Source of the DNA: Ruegeria aquimaris
GTDB taxonomy: Bacteria > Pseudomonadota > Alphaproteobacteria > Rhodobacterales > Rhodobacteraceae
Assembly: GCF_025751555.1 (NCBI RefSeq)
Contig: NZ_JAOWLB010000005.1
Location: 186,001 to 250,000 of the forward strand
DNA: 64,000 nucleotides
Direction: 5' to 3'
Shown piece after piece: positions 8,621 through 17,442 of the stretch (position 1 is the stretch's first letter; every line of letters begins with the position of its first letter). The notes beneath the pieces were generated by a model. That model worked only from the letters and a program-made list of their open reading frames with translations, had not been told where the DNA came from and searched no databases. The position numbers were made by a program, and so were the translations under genes.

Positions 8621-9403
8621 ATGACGATCCCCCACTCGCTTGCGCGCGCCGCACGCAATGCTTTGCATACCAGTCCGCTGTTGCAGGATCCGGCTGCGCT
8701 CCGTGCGCCGCAGCGCCCCCAGATGCGCCGCTACGAGGTGAGCACGCTTCTGGGCAAGGGGAACGTCGTTCAGACCCGCCATATCGCCCCTGCCCTGCCC
8801 TTGTTCGAGGACGCCTTTTGCGCCTTTTCGCGCGGTTCGCTGGTCGATACCGATTGCGGCCCGATGGCGATCGAGGACCTGTTGCCCGGCGACCGGGTGA
8901 TCATTCAGGACGGGTCGGCGCAGGAGGTGCTGTGGAAAGGCTCTACCGTGATCGTGCCGGGCCGCGTTTCGGCGACCGGCCGCGAATACAAGCTGACCCG
9001 AATCATGGCGGATGCGCTTGGGATGCAGCGTCCCTTGTCGGGTGTCGTCGCGGGCCCTTCGGCCCGGTTGCTGGCAACACCCGGGCATCTGCGCGCCCTG
9101 GCCGGTGATCAGCCGATGCTGACCCCGATCCAGCATTTTGTGGATGGCATGGGGATCATCGAAACCGCGCCGCCGACACCGGTCGAAGTGTTTCACATCT
9201 GCCTGCGCCGCCATGGGGTGATCCGGGTCGATGGGTTGCAGTTCGAGACCTATCACCCCGGCGTGCAGGCGGTTCGCGTTCTGAGCCACGCCATCCGGTC
9301 GCTCTATCTGAACCTGTTTCACCATATCGACCAGCTGACCGATTTTGGTCCGCAAGCGTTTCCGCGCGCGGGCGATGGTGAGATCGACGCAATCTCGGCG
9401 TGA
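8621..9403 (+). CDS. Hint (hedgehog/intein) domain protein
   Basis: The 260-residue protein has a short basic N-terminal region and then a Hint domain beginning near residue 75: FSRGSLVDTDCG, then IEDLLPGDRVI, with the His-containing block ATPGHLRAL and the closing block VFHICLRRHGVIRVDG. Rhodobacterales carry many Hint_2 proteins, often linked to secreted RTX proteins; this one has no RTX repeats. In the usual motif the nucleophilic Cys directly precedes Phe (CF-x-x-GT). Here the order is CAFSRGS, so the Cys is displaced by one residue. Whether it self-processes is therefore uncertain. ATG 8621 follows a GAAAGGG ribosome site. Confidence 0.75.
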   Translation: MTIPHSLARAARNALHTSPLLQDPAALRAPQRPQMRRYEVSTLLGKGNVVQTRHIAPALPLFEDAFCAFSRGSLVDTDCGPMAIEDLLPGDRVIIQDGSAQEVLWKGSTVIVPGRVSATGREYKLTRIMADALGMQRPLSGVVAGPSARLLATPGHLRALAGDQPMLTPIQHFVDGMGIIETAPPTPVEVFHICLRRHGVIRVDGLQFETYHPGVQAVRVLSHAIRSLYLNLFHHIDQLTDFGPQAFPRAGDGEIDAISA

Positions 9404-9500
9404 GAGGGAAAAATGGGTCTGTTGATTAACTGGTTGCTTTGTACGATCGCCGCCCTGGCTCTGCCGCCCATTGCCGGGCGACAGGGCCAGACTCCGGTCG

Positions 9501-10001
9501 CTATGCCAAACGGCTCAACCGCGCCTCAAGCACGTCGAAGGGAACGCCCGGCTCGTCCTTCGCGCCACGAATGACCAGCGAGGTCTTGACGCTGGCGACA
9601 TTCGGGGTCGACAGAAGCTGACCGGTCAGAAAGCTCTGGAAGCTGCTGAGGTCGGGCGCCACGCATTTGAGCATGAAGTCCACCTCGCCGTTCAACATGT
9701 GGCATTCGCGAACCAGCGGCCAGTTGCGGCATCTCTCTTCAAAGGCGTTGAGCTCGACCTCGGCCTGGCTTTCCAGCCCGACCATGGCGAAGACCTGCAC
9801 CTCGAACCCCAGTTCGCGCGCGTTCACCTCGGCGTGATAGCCACGGATCAACCCCTGTTCTTCGAGCGCGCGCACCCGCCGCAAGCAGGGTGGCGCCGAG
9901 ATTCCCACCCGTTTCGCCAGCTCGACGTTGGTCATCCGTCCATCGGCCTGTAGTTCCGCCAAAATCTTGCGGTCAATTTCGTCCAGTCGATGCGCGACCA
10001 T
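9501..10001 (-). CDS. Lrp/AsnC-family transcriptional regulator
   Basis: The 166-residue protein has an N-terminal winged helix-turn-helix (LDEIDRKILAELQADGRMTNVELAKRVGISAPPCLRRVRALE) and a RAM ligand-binding domain (VFAMVGLESQ, FMLKCVAPD). ATG 10001 is chosen because GGGAG stands six bases upstream; a TTG six bases earlier is possible. It is divergent from trxB with a 236-base shared upstream region, so it may regulate itself and perhaps trxB. The likely effector is an amino acid, which sequence cannot identify. Confidence 0.93.
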   Translation of the reverse strand: MVAHRLDEIDRKILAELQADGRMTNVELAKRVGISAPPCLRRVRALEEQGLIRGYHAEVNARELGFEVQVFAMVGLESQAEVELNAFEERCRNWPLVRECHMLNGEVDFMLKCVAPDLSSFQSFLTGQLLSTPNVASVKTSLVIRGAKDEPGVPFDVLEARLSRLA

Positions 10002-10237
10002 GAACAACTCCCGTTTTTTGCAGTTCTTATAGCAGCAGGCCGCGGCTGCGCAATATTATTTCCCGGTTGGGCAATTTTCTGATTTCATGCGCTTTTGCAT
10101 CGCCGTGGAAAATGGCGATCCCGCCAAAGGCAAAGCGAGACACGACCATGTGCAAAGGGGTTTAAGACCGCGCCCCGGACCGCTATATGCGATCCTCGAC
10201 AGGCGGGATGCCGCCAAGCCAATTGAATGGGGATATC

Positions 10238-11179
10238 ATGGCCGAGACACGCCACACCAGGGTTCTGATCATCGGGTCCGGACCTGCCGGATATACCGCC
10301 GGCGTCTATGCCAGCCGCGCCATGCTGCAACCGATCCTGGTGCAGGGGATCGAGCCGGGTGGCCAGTTGACCACCACCACCGAGGTCGAGAACTGGCCCG
10401 GCGATACCGAGGTGCAGGGCCCCGACCTGATGGTACGGATGGAGGCCCATGCCAAGGCGATGGGCTGTGAGATCATCGGCGATATCATCACCTCGCTCGA
10501 TACCTCGGCGCGCCCCTTTGTCGCCAAGGGCGACAGCGGCACCACCTATACCGCCGACGCGGTGATCCTCGCAACCGGCGCGCGGGCCAAATGGCTGGGG
10601 ATGGAGAGCGAGGAGAAATTCAAGGGATTTGGCGTCTCCGCCTGCGCCACCTGTGACGGTTTCTTTTACCGCGGACAGGAGATCGTGGTGATCGGCGGCG
10701 GCAACACCGCGGTCGAAGAGGCTTTGTTCCTGACCAACTTCGCCTCCAAGGTCACGCTGATCCACCGCCGCGACGAGCTGCGCGCCGAAAAGATCCTGCA
10801 AGATCGCCTGTTCAAGAACGAAAAGATCGTGCCGCTCTGGTTCCACGAACTGGCCGAGGTCTATGGCACCGACAGCCCGCTGGGCGTCGAAGGGATCAAG
10901 GCGCGCAACGTCAAGACCGGCGAGATCACCGACATCCCCTGCAAGGGCGTATTCGTGGCCATCGGCCACGCGCCCGCCAACGAATTGGTCAAGGATGTGC
11001 TGGAGCTGCACAATGGCGGTTATGTGACGGTGAAACCCGGCTCGACCGAGACCTCGATCCCCGGCATCTTTGCCGCCGGCGACCTGACCGACCACAAATA
11101 CCGCCAGGCGGTGACCAGCGCCGGCATGGGCTGCATGGCCGCGCTCGATGCGGAACGGTTCCTGGCGGAGCAGGAGTGA
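10238..11179 (+). CDS. trxB: Thioredoxin-disulfide reductase
   Basis: This FAD enzyme reduces thioredoxin with NADPH. The N-terminal FAD motif is [10 protein letters not shown], the redox-active CATC is at Cys136/Cys139, the NADPH motif is [12 protein letters not shown], and the C-terminal FAD motif is [13 protein letters not shown] 10238 gives 313 residues, normal for TrxB, and has GGGG six bases upstream. The RES-domain gene starts only four bases after the stop, so the two are probably co-transcribed. Confidence 0.96.
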   Translation: MAETRHTRVLIIGSGPAGYTAGVYASRAMLQPILVQGIEPGGQLTTTTEVENWPGDTEVQGPDLMVRMEAHAKAMGCEIIGDIITSLDTSARPFVAKGDSGTTYTADAVILATGARAKWLGMESEEKFKGFGVSACATCDGFFYRGQEIVVIGGGNTAVEEALFLTNFASKVTLIHRRDELRAEKILQDRLFKNEKIVPLWFHELAEVYGTDSPLGVEGIKARNVKTGEITDIPCKGVFVAIGHAPANELVKDVLELHNGGYVTVKPGSTETSIPGIFAAGDLTDHKYRQAVTSAGMGCMAALDAERFLAEQE

Positions 11180-11183
11180 TCCG

Positions 11184-11639
11184 GTGATCCCCTTCTCCGG
11201 CACCGTCTGGAGAATACTGTTCGCCGATCAGGCCGGGGCGCCCACCGCCCCGGCCCGTGCGCCCCAGGGGCGCTTTCACCATTCCGGCCAATCGGCGCTT
11301 TATGCCTCGCTGACGCCCGAGGGCGCGGGCGTGGCGATCCGGCGCTATGTGGGTCCGCAGGACCCGCCCCGTGTGATCCTGCCGCTTTTGGTGACCGGCG
11401 CCCGGCTGGCCGATTTGCGCGGCCGCCCCGAGGTTTCGGTTGTCTGGCAGGATATCCACGAAGCCGGTGCCCCCTCACCCACCTGGGCATTCTCCGACGC
11501 CGCGCGCGCGGAAGGCGCGCAGGGTCTGCTCTATTCCTCGCGCTCGCGCCCGGACCTGACCCATATCGTTCTGTTCGATCTGCGCGCGCCTTTGGTCTGT
11601 CAGTCCGGAGACGCCAGCCCTTGGTTTGCGTCTACCTGA
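11184..11639 (+). CDS. RES-domain protein without adjacent antitoxin
   Basis: A 151-residue single-domain protein. GTG 11184 is preferred (AGGAG just upstream). It shows the RES pattern: an early Arg (VWRI), GRFHHSGQSALYASLTPE with the conserved Ser and Glu, and the late LLYSSRSRPDLTHIVLFD block. Family members such as MbcT and ParT are ADP-ribose-chemistry toxins (NAD+ phosphorylase or ADP-ribosyltransferase) normally paired with an Xre-type antitoxin gene. No such gene lies on either side. It follows trxB, so a housekeeping NAD-linked role or a degenerate toxin is possible. Confidence 0.75.
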   Translation: MIPFSGTVWRILFADQAGAPTAPARAPQGRFHHSGQSALYASLTPEGAGVAIRRYVGPQDPPRVILPLLVTGARLADLRGRPEVSVVWQDIHEAGAPSPTWAFSDAARAEGAQGLLYSSRSRPDLTHIVLFDLRAPLVCQSGDASPWFAST

Positions 11640-11710
11640 CCCGGCTGTGACTTGACCAAAGCTGGACCACCACCCAGACTTTGCACAAATGAGCGCAAAG
11701 CGAGGACTAG

Positions 11711-13399
11711 GTGGCAAGCGCAATCTGGCGAGGCAGTTTGGCGACACGTCTCAGGATCGCAAGCGGGCTGATCCTGTTCACTTACGCCTTTTTCCATTTC
11801 ATCAATGTTGGCCTCGGCCTGATAGACCCCGTCTGGATGGAGGAGTTTCAGGATGCCCGGCAGGTCTTTTCCCGCAGCCTGACCGGCACGGTCATACTCT
11901 ACACCGCCCTGCTGGTGCATGCCGGTCTGGCGCTGCTCTCGCTGGCGCGCAGGCGGACCCTGCGGATGGGTCGGGCGGAGGCGGTGCAGGTTGTGCTGGG
12001 CCTGCTCATCCCGCTGCAACTGATCGCCCATGTGGTGCACACGCGCTATGCCCACGAGGTCTATGGCGTGCAGGACGAGATGAGCTATCTCATCATCCTG
12101 ATGTGGCCCAATATCTCGGTCTGGCAGCAAAGCGCTTTGCTGCTGGTGGTCTGGACCCATGGCTGTATCGGGCTGCATTTCTGGCTGCGTCTCACTTCAT
12201 GGTGGAAGGCCTGGCTGCCCTGGATGATCGGGTTGGCGGTTCTGGTGCCCGCCTTCGCGCTGGCCGGGTTGCTGACCGAGGGGCGGCGCATGTTCGCCAT
12301 CTTCAGCGATGATGCTTTGCGACCCGGGTACATGGAGGCGTACAACTGGCCCGATCTTGCCACGTTCGGAGCCTTGTTCGAGGTCAAGGATCTGGGCCTT
12401 GCGGTGTTCTGGGGGCTCTTGGCGCTGACGGCGGCGAGCTATGCGGGGCGCAAGCTGCTGCGGCGGCGCAACGCGGTTCGGGTCCGCTATGTGGACGGGC
12501 CGGAAATCGTGTCGGAGCGAGGCCTGACCCTGCTTCAGATGTCGCGCCTGCATGGCATCCCGCATACGGCGCTGTGCGGCGGCAAGGGGCGCTGCACCAC
12601 CTGCCGGGTGGTGATCGAGGAAGGCCTGGACCTGCTGCATCCGCCGTCGGAAATGGAACTGGCCAGTCTGCGCGCGGTCAAGGCGCCGCCGAACACGCGC
12701 CTTGCCTGTCAGATCCGACCCACCGACCCGGCCACCGTCTTTCGGGTGTTCCGGCCCGAAGGTGGCCGGAACCGGGCGCATGCCAGCCAGGGGCAGGAAG
12801 GGCAGCTTGCGGTGCTGTTTCTGGACATGCGCGGGTTTACCGCGCGCACCACCGGGCAGTTGCCCTATGATGTGGTGTTCCTGCTGAACCGGTTCTTTGA
12901 CGCGATCGTGCCGTCGGTTACCGGGGCGGGCGGCACCGTGGACAAATACCTGGGCGACGGGTTCCTGGCCGTGTTCGAGGCGCGCGACGCCGCGACTTCG
13001 GCCCGGGCCGGGCTGGAGGCGGCGCGCAGCATCGGCGCGGCGCTGAAGCTGTTCAACCGGACGCTTGCGGCCGAAGGTGCCGCACCGGTGCGGATCGGCA
13101 TGGGCCTGCATCTGGGCAATCTTGTGCTGGGCGAGATCGGTGCGGGCGGCCATGCCCCCCGCACCATCATCGGCGATACGGTAAACGCCGCCAGTCGGCT
13201 GGAGGCCGAGACCAAGGCCTTGGGTGTCGAGTTGCTGATCTCGGAGGCCGTGTTGCAGGCGGCCGGGGTCGATGCATCCATGCTCGACTTGCAGGAATTC
13301 TCGCTACGGGGGGTACCGGAACCAGTTCTTGCCCTGCCCGTCCCGGATGCCGCGAGCCTCTCCTTGCCGCAGATCGCGACGGAACATAATTCTGCTTGA
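11711..13399 (+). CDS. Membrane class III adenylate/guanylate cyclase with diheme-cytochrome-like anchor and [2Fe-2S] domain
   Basis: The 562-residue fusion has three parts. Residues 15-245 contain six hydrophobic helices with His29, His70, His106/110, His150 and His156, as in the SdhC-like diheme anchor of the redox-controlled cyclase CyaC of Sinorhizobium. Residues about 255-350 are a plant-type ferredoxin with Cys289, Cys295, Cys298 and Cys333. Residues about 364-530 are a class III cyclase: metal-site segment LFLDMRGFT (Asp372), DKYLGDGFLAVF (Lys412, Asp416) and IGDTVNAASRLE (Asp489, Asn492, Arg496). It starts with GTG, preceded by GAGGA. The likely job is making cAMP in response to quinone pool or iron-sulfur redox state. 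The sensing mode is inference. Confidence 0.88.
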   Translation: MASAIWRGSLATRLRIASGLILFTYAFFHFINVGLGLIDPVWMEEFQDARQVFSRSLTGTVILYTALLVHAGLALLSLARRRTLRMGRAEAVQVVLGLLIPLQLIAHVVHTRYAHEVYGVQDEMSYLIILMWPNISVWQQSALLLVVWTHGCIGLHFWLRLTSWWKAWLPWMIGLAVLVPAFALAGLLTEGRRMFAIFSDDALRPGYMEAYNWPDLATFGALFEVKDLGLAVFWGLLALTAASYAGRKLLRRRNAVRVRYVDGPEIVSERGLTLLQMSRLHGIPHTALCGGKGRCTTCRVVIEEGLDLLHPPSEMELASLRAVKAPPNTRLACQIRPTDPATVFRVFRPEGGRNRAHASQGQEGQLAVLFLDMRGFTARTTGQLPYDVVFLLNRFFDAIVPSVTGAGGTVDKYLGDGFLAVFEARDAATSARAGLEAARSIGAALKLFNRTLAAEGAAPVRIGMGLHLGNLVLGEIGAGGHAPRTIIGDTVNAASRLEAETKALGVELLISEAVLQAAGVDASMLDLQEFSLRGVPEPVLALPVPDAASLSLPQIATEHNSA

Positions 13400-13592
13400 T
13401 TTCGGTTCCGGCCCCGAAACCACGAAAAAGTTTGCATCCCGCGCGTCAGAACGGCACCCTGTTCCCGTTTCTTGACCAAAAACCACAATTTACCCTTTGT
13501 TCGCCCTGAGACCTAGACATTCAGAGGCAACAGGGTCTATTGCATGGCCCGAATCCGCCCATGAAACCGATCTCAAGTATCAGAGTATTCCC

Positions 13593-15302
13593 ATGACCAT
13601 GTTGAGCAATCTCGCTCCCATTCCGGAGCTGTATGTTTCCTACGAGTCCGCACAGAAACTGAAGCTGGAAGCAGGCGATCTGCAAAGCCACGACCTGACG
13701 CCGCGTCAGATCTGCGATCTCGAACTGCTGATGAATGGCGGGTTTTATCCGCTCAAAGGGTTCCTGAGCGAGGCCGATTACGACGGTGTTGTCGAGAACA
13801 TGCGTCTGACCGACGGTACGCTGTGGCCGATGCCGATCAACCTGGACGTCAAGGAAGAGTTCGCCGACAAGATCGAGATCGGTCAGGACATCGCGCTGCG
13901 CGATCAGGAAGGCGTGATCCTTGCCACCATGACCGTGACCGACAAATGGGTGCCGAACAAGGCGCGCGAGGCCGAGATGGTCTTTGGCGCCGACGATCTG
14001 GCGCATCCGGCCGTAAACTACCTGCATCACACTGCCGGAAAGGTTTACCTGGGTGGCCCGGTCACCGGCATCCAGCAGCCGGTGCATTACGATTTCCGCG
14101 CCCGCCGCGACACGCCGAACGAGCTGCGCGCCTATTTCCGCAAGCTGGGCTGGCGCCGCATCGTCGCCTTCCAGACCCGCAACCCGCTGCACCGCGCGCA
14201 TCAGGAACTGACCTTCCGCGCCGCGAAGGAAGCGCAGGCCAACCTGCTGATCCACCCGGTCGTGGGCATGACCAAGCCGGGCGATGTCGACCATTTCACC
14301 CGCGTGCGCTGTTACGAGGCGGTGCTGGACAAGTATCCGGCGGCCACCACCACCATGTCGCTGTTGAACCTGGCGATGCGCATGGCTGGCCCGCGCGAGG
14401 CGGTCTGGCACGGGCTGATCCGCCGCAACCACGGCTGCACCCATTTCATCGTCGGCCGCGACCATGCCGGCCCCGGCAAGAACAGCCAGGGTCAGGATTT
14501 CTATGGTCCCTACGACGCGCAGGAACTGTTCAAGAAGCATCAGGACGAGATCGGTCTGGAAATGGTGGACTTCAAGCACATGGTCTATGTGCAGGAGAAG
14601 GCCCAGTATTACCCGGTTTCCGAGGTTCCCGAAGGCTCGACCGTGCTCGACATCTCGGGCACCGAACTGCGCCGCCGCCTGCGCGAGGGTCTGGAGATCC
14701 CGGAATGGTTCTCGTTCCCCGAGGTGGTGACCGAACTGCGCCGCACCTCGCCGCCGCGCTCGAAACAGGGCTTTACCGTGTTCTTCACCGGCTTCTCGGG
14801 CTCGGGCAAGTCGACCATCGCCAACGCGCTGATGGTCAAGCTGATGGAAATGGGCGGCCGCCCGGTGACGTTGCTGGACGGCGACGTGGTGCGCAAGCAT
14901 CTGTCGAGTGAGCTGGGCTTCTCGAAGGAACACCGCGACATCAACATCAAGCGCATCGGCTATGTCGCATCCGAGATCACCAAGAACGGTGGCATCGCGA
15001 TCTGCGCCCCGATCGCGCCCTATGCCTCCACCCGCCGCGCCGTGCGCGAGATGGTTGAAGCCTATGGCGCCTTCTGCGAAGTGCATGTGGCCACCACGAT
15101 CGAGGAATGCGAACGCCGCGACCGCAAGGGGCTCTACAAGCTGGCCCGCGAAGGCAAGATCAAGGAATTCACCGGTATTTCGGACCCCTATGATGTACCG
15201 GAGAACCCCGAACTGCGCGTCGAGACCGAGAATGTCGATGTCGACAACTGCGCGCATCAGGTTCTGCTGATGCTGGAAAGTATGGGCCTGATCGCAGGCT
15301 GA
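13593..15302 (+). CDS. Bifunctional sulfate adenylyltransferase / adenylylsulfate kinase
   Basis: The 569-residue fusion makes PAPS from sulfate and ATP in two steps. The N-terminal ATP sulfurylase has QTRNPLHRAH (194-203) and GRDHAGPG (288-295). The C-terminal APS kinase starts near 390 with the P-loop GFSGSGKST (400-408) and LLDGDVVRKHLSSELGFS. This single-chain form replaces separate CysD/CysN/CysC. The start is probably ATG 13593, two codons before another ATG; the ribosome site is weak. A clean intrinsic terminator follows at once. The PAPS may serve assimilation or sulfation; nothing here decides. Confidence 0.94.
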   Translation: MTMLSNLAPIPELYVSYESAQKLKLEAGDLQSHDLTPRQICDLELLMNGGFYPLKGFLSEADYDGVVENMRLTDGTLWPMPINLDVKEEFADKIEIGQDIALRDQEGVILATMTVTDKWVPNKAREAEMVFGADDLAHPAVNYLHHTAGKVYLGGPVTGIQQPVHYDFRARRDTPNELRAYFRKLGWRRIVAFQTRNPLHRAHQELTFRAAKEAQANLLIHPVVGMTKPGDVDHFTRVRCYEAVLDKYPAATTTMSLLNLAMRMAGPREAVWHGLIRRNHGCTHFIVGRDHAGPGKNSQGQDFYGPYDAQELFKKHQDEIGLEMVDFKHMVYVQEKAQYYPVSEVPEGSTVLDISGTELRRRLREGLEIPEWFSFPEVVTELRRTSPPRSKQGFTVFFTGFSGSGKSTIANALMVKLMEMGGRPVTLLDGDVVRKHLSSELGFSKEHRDINIKRIGYVASEITKNGGIAICAPIAPYASTRRAVREMVEAYGAFCEVHVATTIEECERRDRKGLYKLAREGKIKEFTGISDPYDVPENPELRVETENVDVDNCAHQVLLMLESMGLIAG

Positions 15303-15306
15303 ATTC

Positions 15307-15339
15307 AAAAGGCCCGGGAGAGAACCTCCCGGGCCTTTT
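15307..15339 (+). terminator. Intrinsic terminator after the sulfurylase/kinase gene
   Basis: GGCCCGGGAG (15311-15320) pairs perfectly with CTCCCGGGCC (15326-15335) around AGAAC, followed by TTTT. An AAAA run precedes the stem, so it could also stop minus-strand transcripts. Confidence 0.85.
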
Positions 15340-15365
15340 ACCTGACATGCGGGATACGACGCGTG

Positions 15366-16241
15366 TCACCTGCCAATTTCGTCAAGTATTGTCCGCGCCG
15401 CCCGCAATTCATGGTCGGCAAACGGCGCAAGCTGTTCTTTCAGGGCACGCAGGGCAGGCAGGCGCGCGGCGTAATCTTCCGGACCGGTCTGAAGCACGGC
15501 GGCGCGGACCTCTTCCTCTGTCTCGCACAGGATCATCGCGGCAGGGTCGACGAAATCGTCGATATTCGGGCAGCCCCAATAGATCGGCACCGTTTCGCAA
15601 AACACCGCGTCGAGCAGTTTTTCGGAAAAGTAGTTCTCTTCCCGCACGTTCTCGATCACCACGGAATAGCGGTAGGGGGCGAGACCGTCGGCCTTGGTTT
15701 CAAAGGGCTGATAGCCGCGCCCCAGCACATCCACCGCCTGCCCGGTCTCACGCGCCCAATCGACCACGGCATGGCGTAGCTTGTGGCCCTCGCTGTCGCG
15801 TTTGGCCGAGGCGATCAGGGAACAGTTTTTCGTTTTGGACGGGCTCAGGTCGCGCCATTCGGGGACCCAGGTTGTGCCAAACGGCAAGAGCCGCGCATTT
15901 GGCAGGCGATCCAGCGCCTGCTGATTGAAGGTCAGGACCCGAAAGAACCGCCGCCAGGTCAGGCGCAACAGCGCATAGTGCTTGCCATGGATCACCGCGG
16001 GTTCGGCCATGATCAACGAGATCTGCGCCTGGGTGCCCCGTTGCAGGCGGAAATGGGTATCGGTCCGGGGATAGACGATCAGGTGATCATCCGGCCCGAG
16101 ATCGCCCACGGTCGCGCCCGACAGGCGCGCCGGGCACCCCAATGGCCAACTCAGCCGCTCCAGCGGCACAGAGGACAGGTCGGGGCCCAGACGCTGGCCA
16201 TAGGGCAGGACGGCGATGGCGGTATCGCGGGACGCTTTCAT
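15366..16241 (-). CDS. GT10-like (fucosyltransferase-type) glycosyltransferase
   Basis: The 291-residue soluble protein carries the donor-site block of GT10-type transferases: YRYSVVIENVREENYFSEK, then LLDAVFCETVPIYWGCPNI, matching the family pattern N...(Y/F)-x-(T/S)-E-K...PIYWG. The start at 16241 overlaps the stop of the PhzF-like gene (ATGA), while longer upstream codons lie inside that gene and look like shadow coding. It probably adds a sugar to surface polysaccharide. Sugar and acceptor are unknown, and no other glycan genes are adjacent. Confidence 0.8.
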   Translation of the reverse strand: MKASRDTAIAVLPYGQRLGPDLSSVPLERLSWPLGCPARLSGATVGDLGPDDHLIVYPRTDTHFRLQRGTQAQISLIMAEPAVIHGKHYALLRLTWRRFFRVLTFNQQALDRLPNARLLPFGTTWVPEWRDLSPSKTKNCSLIASAKRDSEGHKLRHAVVDWARETGQAVDVLGRGYQPFETKADGLAPYRYSVVIENVREENYFSEKLLDAVFCETVPIYWGCPNIDDFVDPAAMILCETEEEVRAAVLQTGPEDYAARLPALRALKEQLAPFADHELRAARTILDEIGR

Positions 16242-17116
16242 TGGGGCAAGCGGACCTGACCGCGCATCAGGACAAAGCCCTGACCCGCGACCTTTACCCC
16301 TGTCATCGCCTCTGCCGGACCAACGCGCGTGACGCGCGCCTGCCCCGGCCGCCCCATGCCGTGCCCCTGCTCGGCGGTGAAGGTCTCCTTGTCCATCAGG
16401 CCATGTTTCCAAAGATAGGCGGCCATGGCCCCGGTGGCCGACCCGGTAAAGGGATCCTCAGGCGGGCTGGGCGGCGCGATCAGCAGGCGGGCATAGGTGT
16501 CACCCGCCGGGGTCGCCCCGGACAGTGTGACCATGAAGGGTTCAAGCATGTCGGACCCGTCGTACCCCTGGCTGGCGGCCAGGTCACGCAAGGCGTCGAC
16601 ATTCAGCTCCGCCGCATCAAGCGCGGCGCGGTCCCGCAAGACGGTGATGCAGAACGGCAGGCCGGTCGAGACCATCTGCGGCGGCGAGACGATAGCGTCG
16701 GCGGGCAGACCAATGACGCGCGCCACCAGATCCGCCGGGATCTGCGCCCCGAACCGGGGCGCGATCTGGGTCATTTCGATCTCGTCCTCCCGGATGCGGA
16801 TCGGCACCAGCCCCGCCCCGGTTTCCAGCACCAGCTCATCCTTGTCGATGAACCCGCGCGCGCGCATGGCCGCGACCGTGGCAATGGTCGGATGGCCGGC
16901 AAAGGGGATCTCGCGGCTGGCCAGGAAGTAGCGCACCCGCACGTCGGCCACATCGGACGGGCCGGTAAACGTGCATTCCACCAGAGAGGTTTCGCGCACA
17001 AATCCCATGCAGGTCTCGACCGACAGATGCGCCCCGCCATGCACAACTGCGCAGCCGTTGCCGCCAAAGGGCCGCGCCGAGAAGGCATCCACCCAGTCGA
17101 AATCGTGCCAATCCAT
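16238..17116 (-). CDS. PhzF-family isomerase/epimerase
   Basis: This 292-residue protein has the double-hotdog PhzF/DapF-like fold signatures: VDAFSARPFGGNGCAV at the start, the catalytic Glu in SLVECTF (Glu47), REIPFAGHPTIATVA, and the second-half block PEDPFTGSATGAMAAYL. Characterised relatives isomerise trans-2,3-dihydro-3-hydroxyanthranilate in phenazine synthesis, but most genomic members have unknown metabolite-repair or catabolic roles, and no phenazine genes are nearby. It is upstream of, and overlaps by four bases, the glycosyltransferase gene. Confidence 0.88.
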   Translation of the reverse strand: MDWHDFDWVDAFSARPFGGNGCAVVHGGAHLSVETCMGFVRETSLVECTFTGPSDVADVRVRYFLASREIPFAGHPTIATVAAMRARGFIDKDELVLETGAGLVPIRIREDEIEMTQIAPRFGAQIPADLVARVIGLPADAIVSPPQMVSTGLPFCITVLRDRAALDAAELNVDALRDLAASQGYDGSDMLEPFMVTLSGATPAGDTYARLLIAPPSPPEDPFTGSATGAMAAYLWKHGLMDKETFTAEQGHGMGRPGQARVTRVGPAEAMTGVKVAGQGFVLMRGQVRLPQ

Positions 17117-17214
17117 GGTGCTGTTCCTGGTTCATGTCACAGGACCGCATGTTTCGGCGGTTTTGATCCCGTTGTCACGCGGGAAACGCCGGGCACCGTC
17201 AGGCTGTACGGGGA

Positions 17215-17439
17215 TCAGTGCACCGTGACCGGCGAAAGGTCATTCTGACGGGCCAGGACAAAGGCCATCTTGCGGTCGGCAACCAGCGCCAGTCGCTCTC
17301 CTTGCGCGTTGTGAACCGCATAGAGGTGGTCGCGATCCCCGGCCTGCTGGCGTACCTCGTCCGGCAGTTCGGCGACATCCACCGCCTTGACATAGACGAT
17401 CCGGTCGCCGTCATCCTTGAAATCATAGGGAGTGTGCAT
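17215..17439 (-). CDS. DUF1150 protein
   Basis: This 74-residue acidic protein has the compact pattern of DUF1150 (VKAVDVAELPDEV, then LYAVHNAQGERLALVADRKMAFVLAR). Family members are short alphaproteobacterial proteins of unknown function that are repeatedly found directly after an IbpA-type hsp20 gene. Here only three bases separate it from the hsp20 stop. It therefore very likely shares the hsp20 promoter and is stress-induced. No catalytic residues are apparent. Confidence 0.8.
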   Translation of the reverse strand: MHTPYDFKDDGDRIVYVKAVDVAELPDEVRQQAGDRDHLYAVHNAQGERLALVADRKMAFVLARQNDLSPVTVH

Positions 17440-17442
17440 TTC

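Noticed and set aside
9413..9574. 53-codon frame beginning MGLLINWLLCTIAAL after the Hint gene
   Set aside because: It has a plausible ribosome site and a hydrophobic start faintly like a holin-type small membrane protein, but it runs antisense into the Lrp gene and loses hydrophobicity after 20 residues. It may be a remnant; not supportable as a gene.
11184..11639. RES/Xre toxin-antitoxin module
   Set aside because: No Xre-type gene upstream (trxB) or downstream (cyclase); therefore reported only as an orphan RES gene.
13521..15308. 595-codon frame opposite the sulfurylase/kinase gene
   Set aside because: Antisense shadow of an unmistakable enzyme gene.
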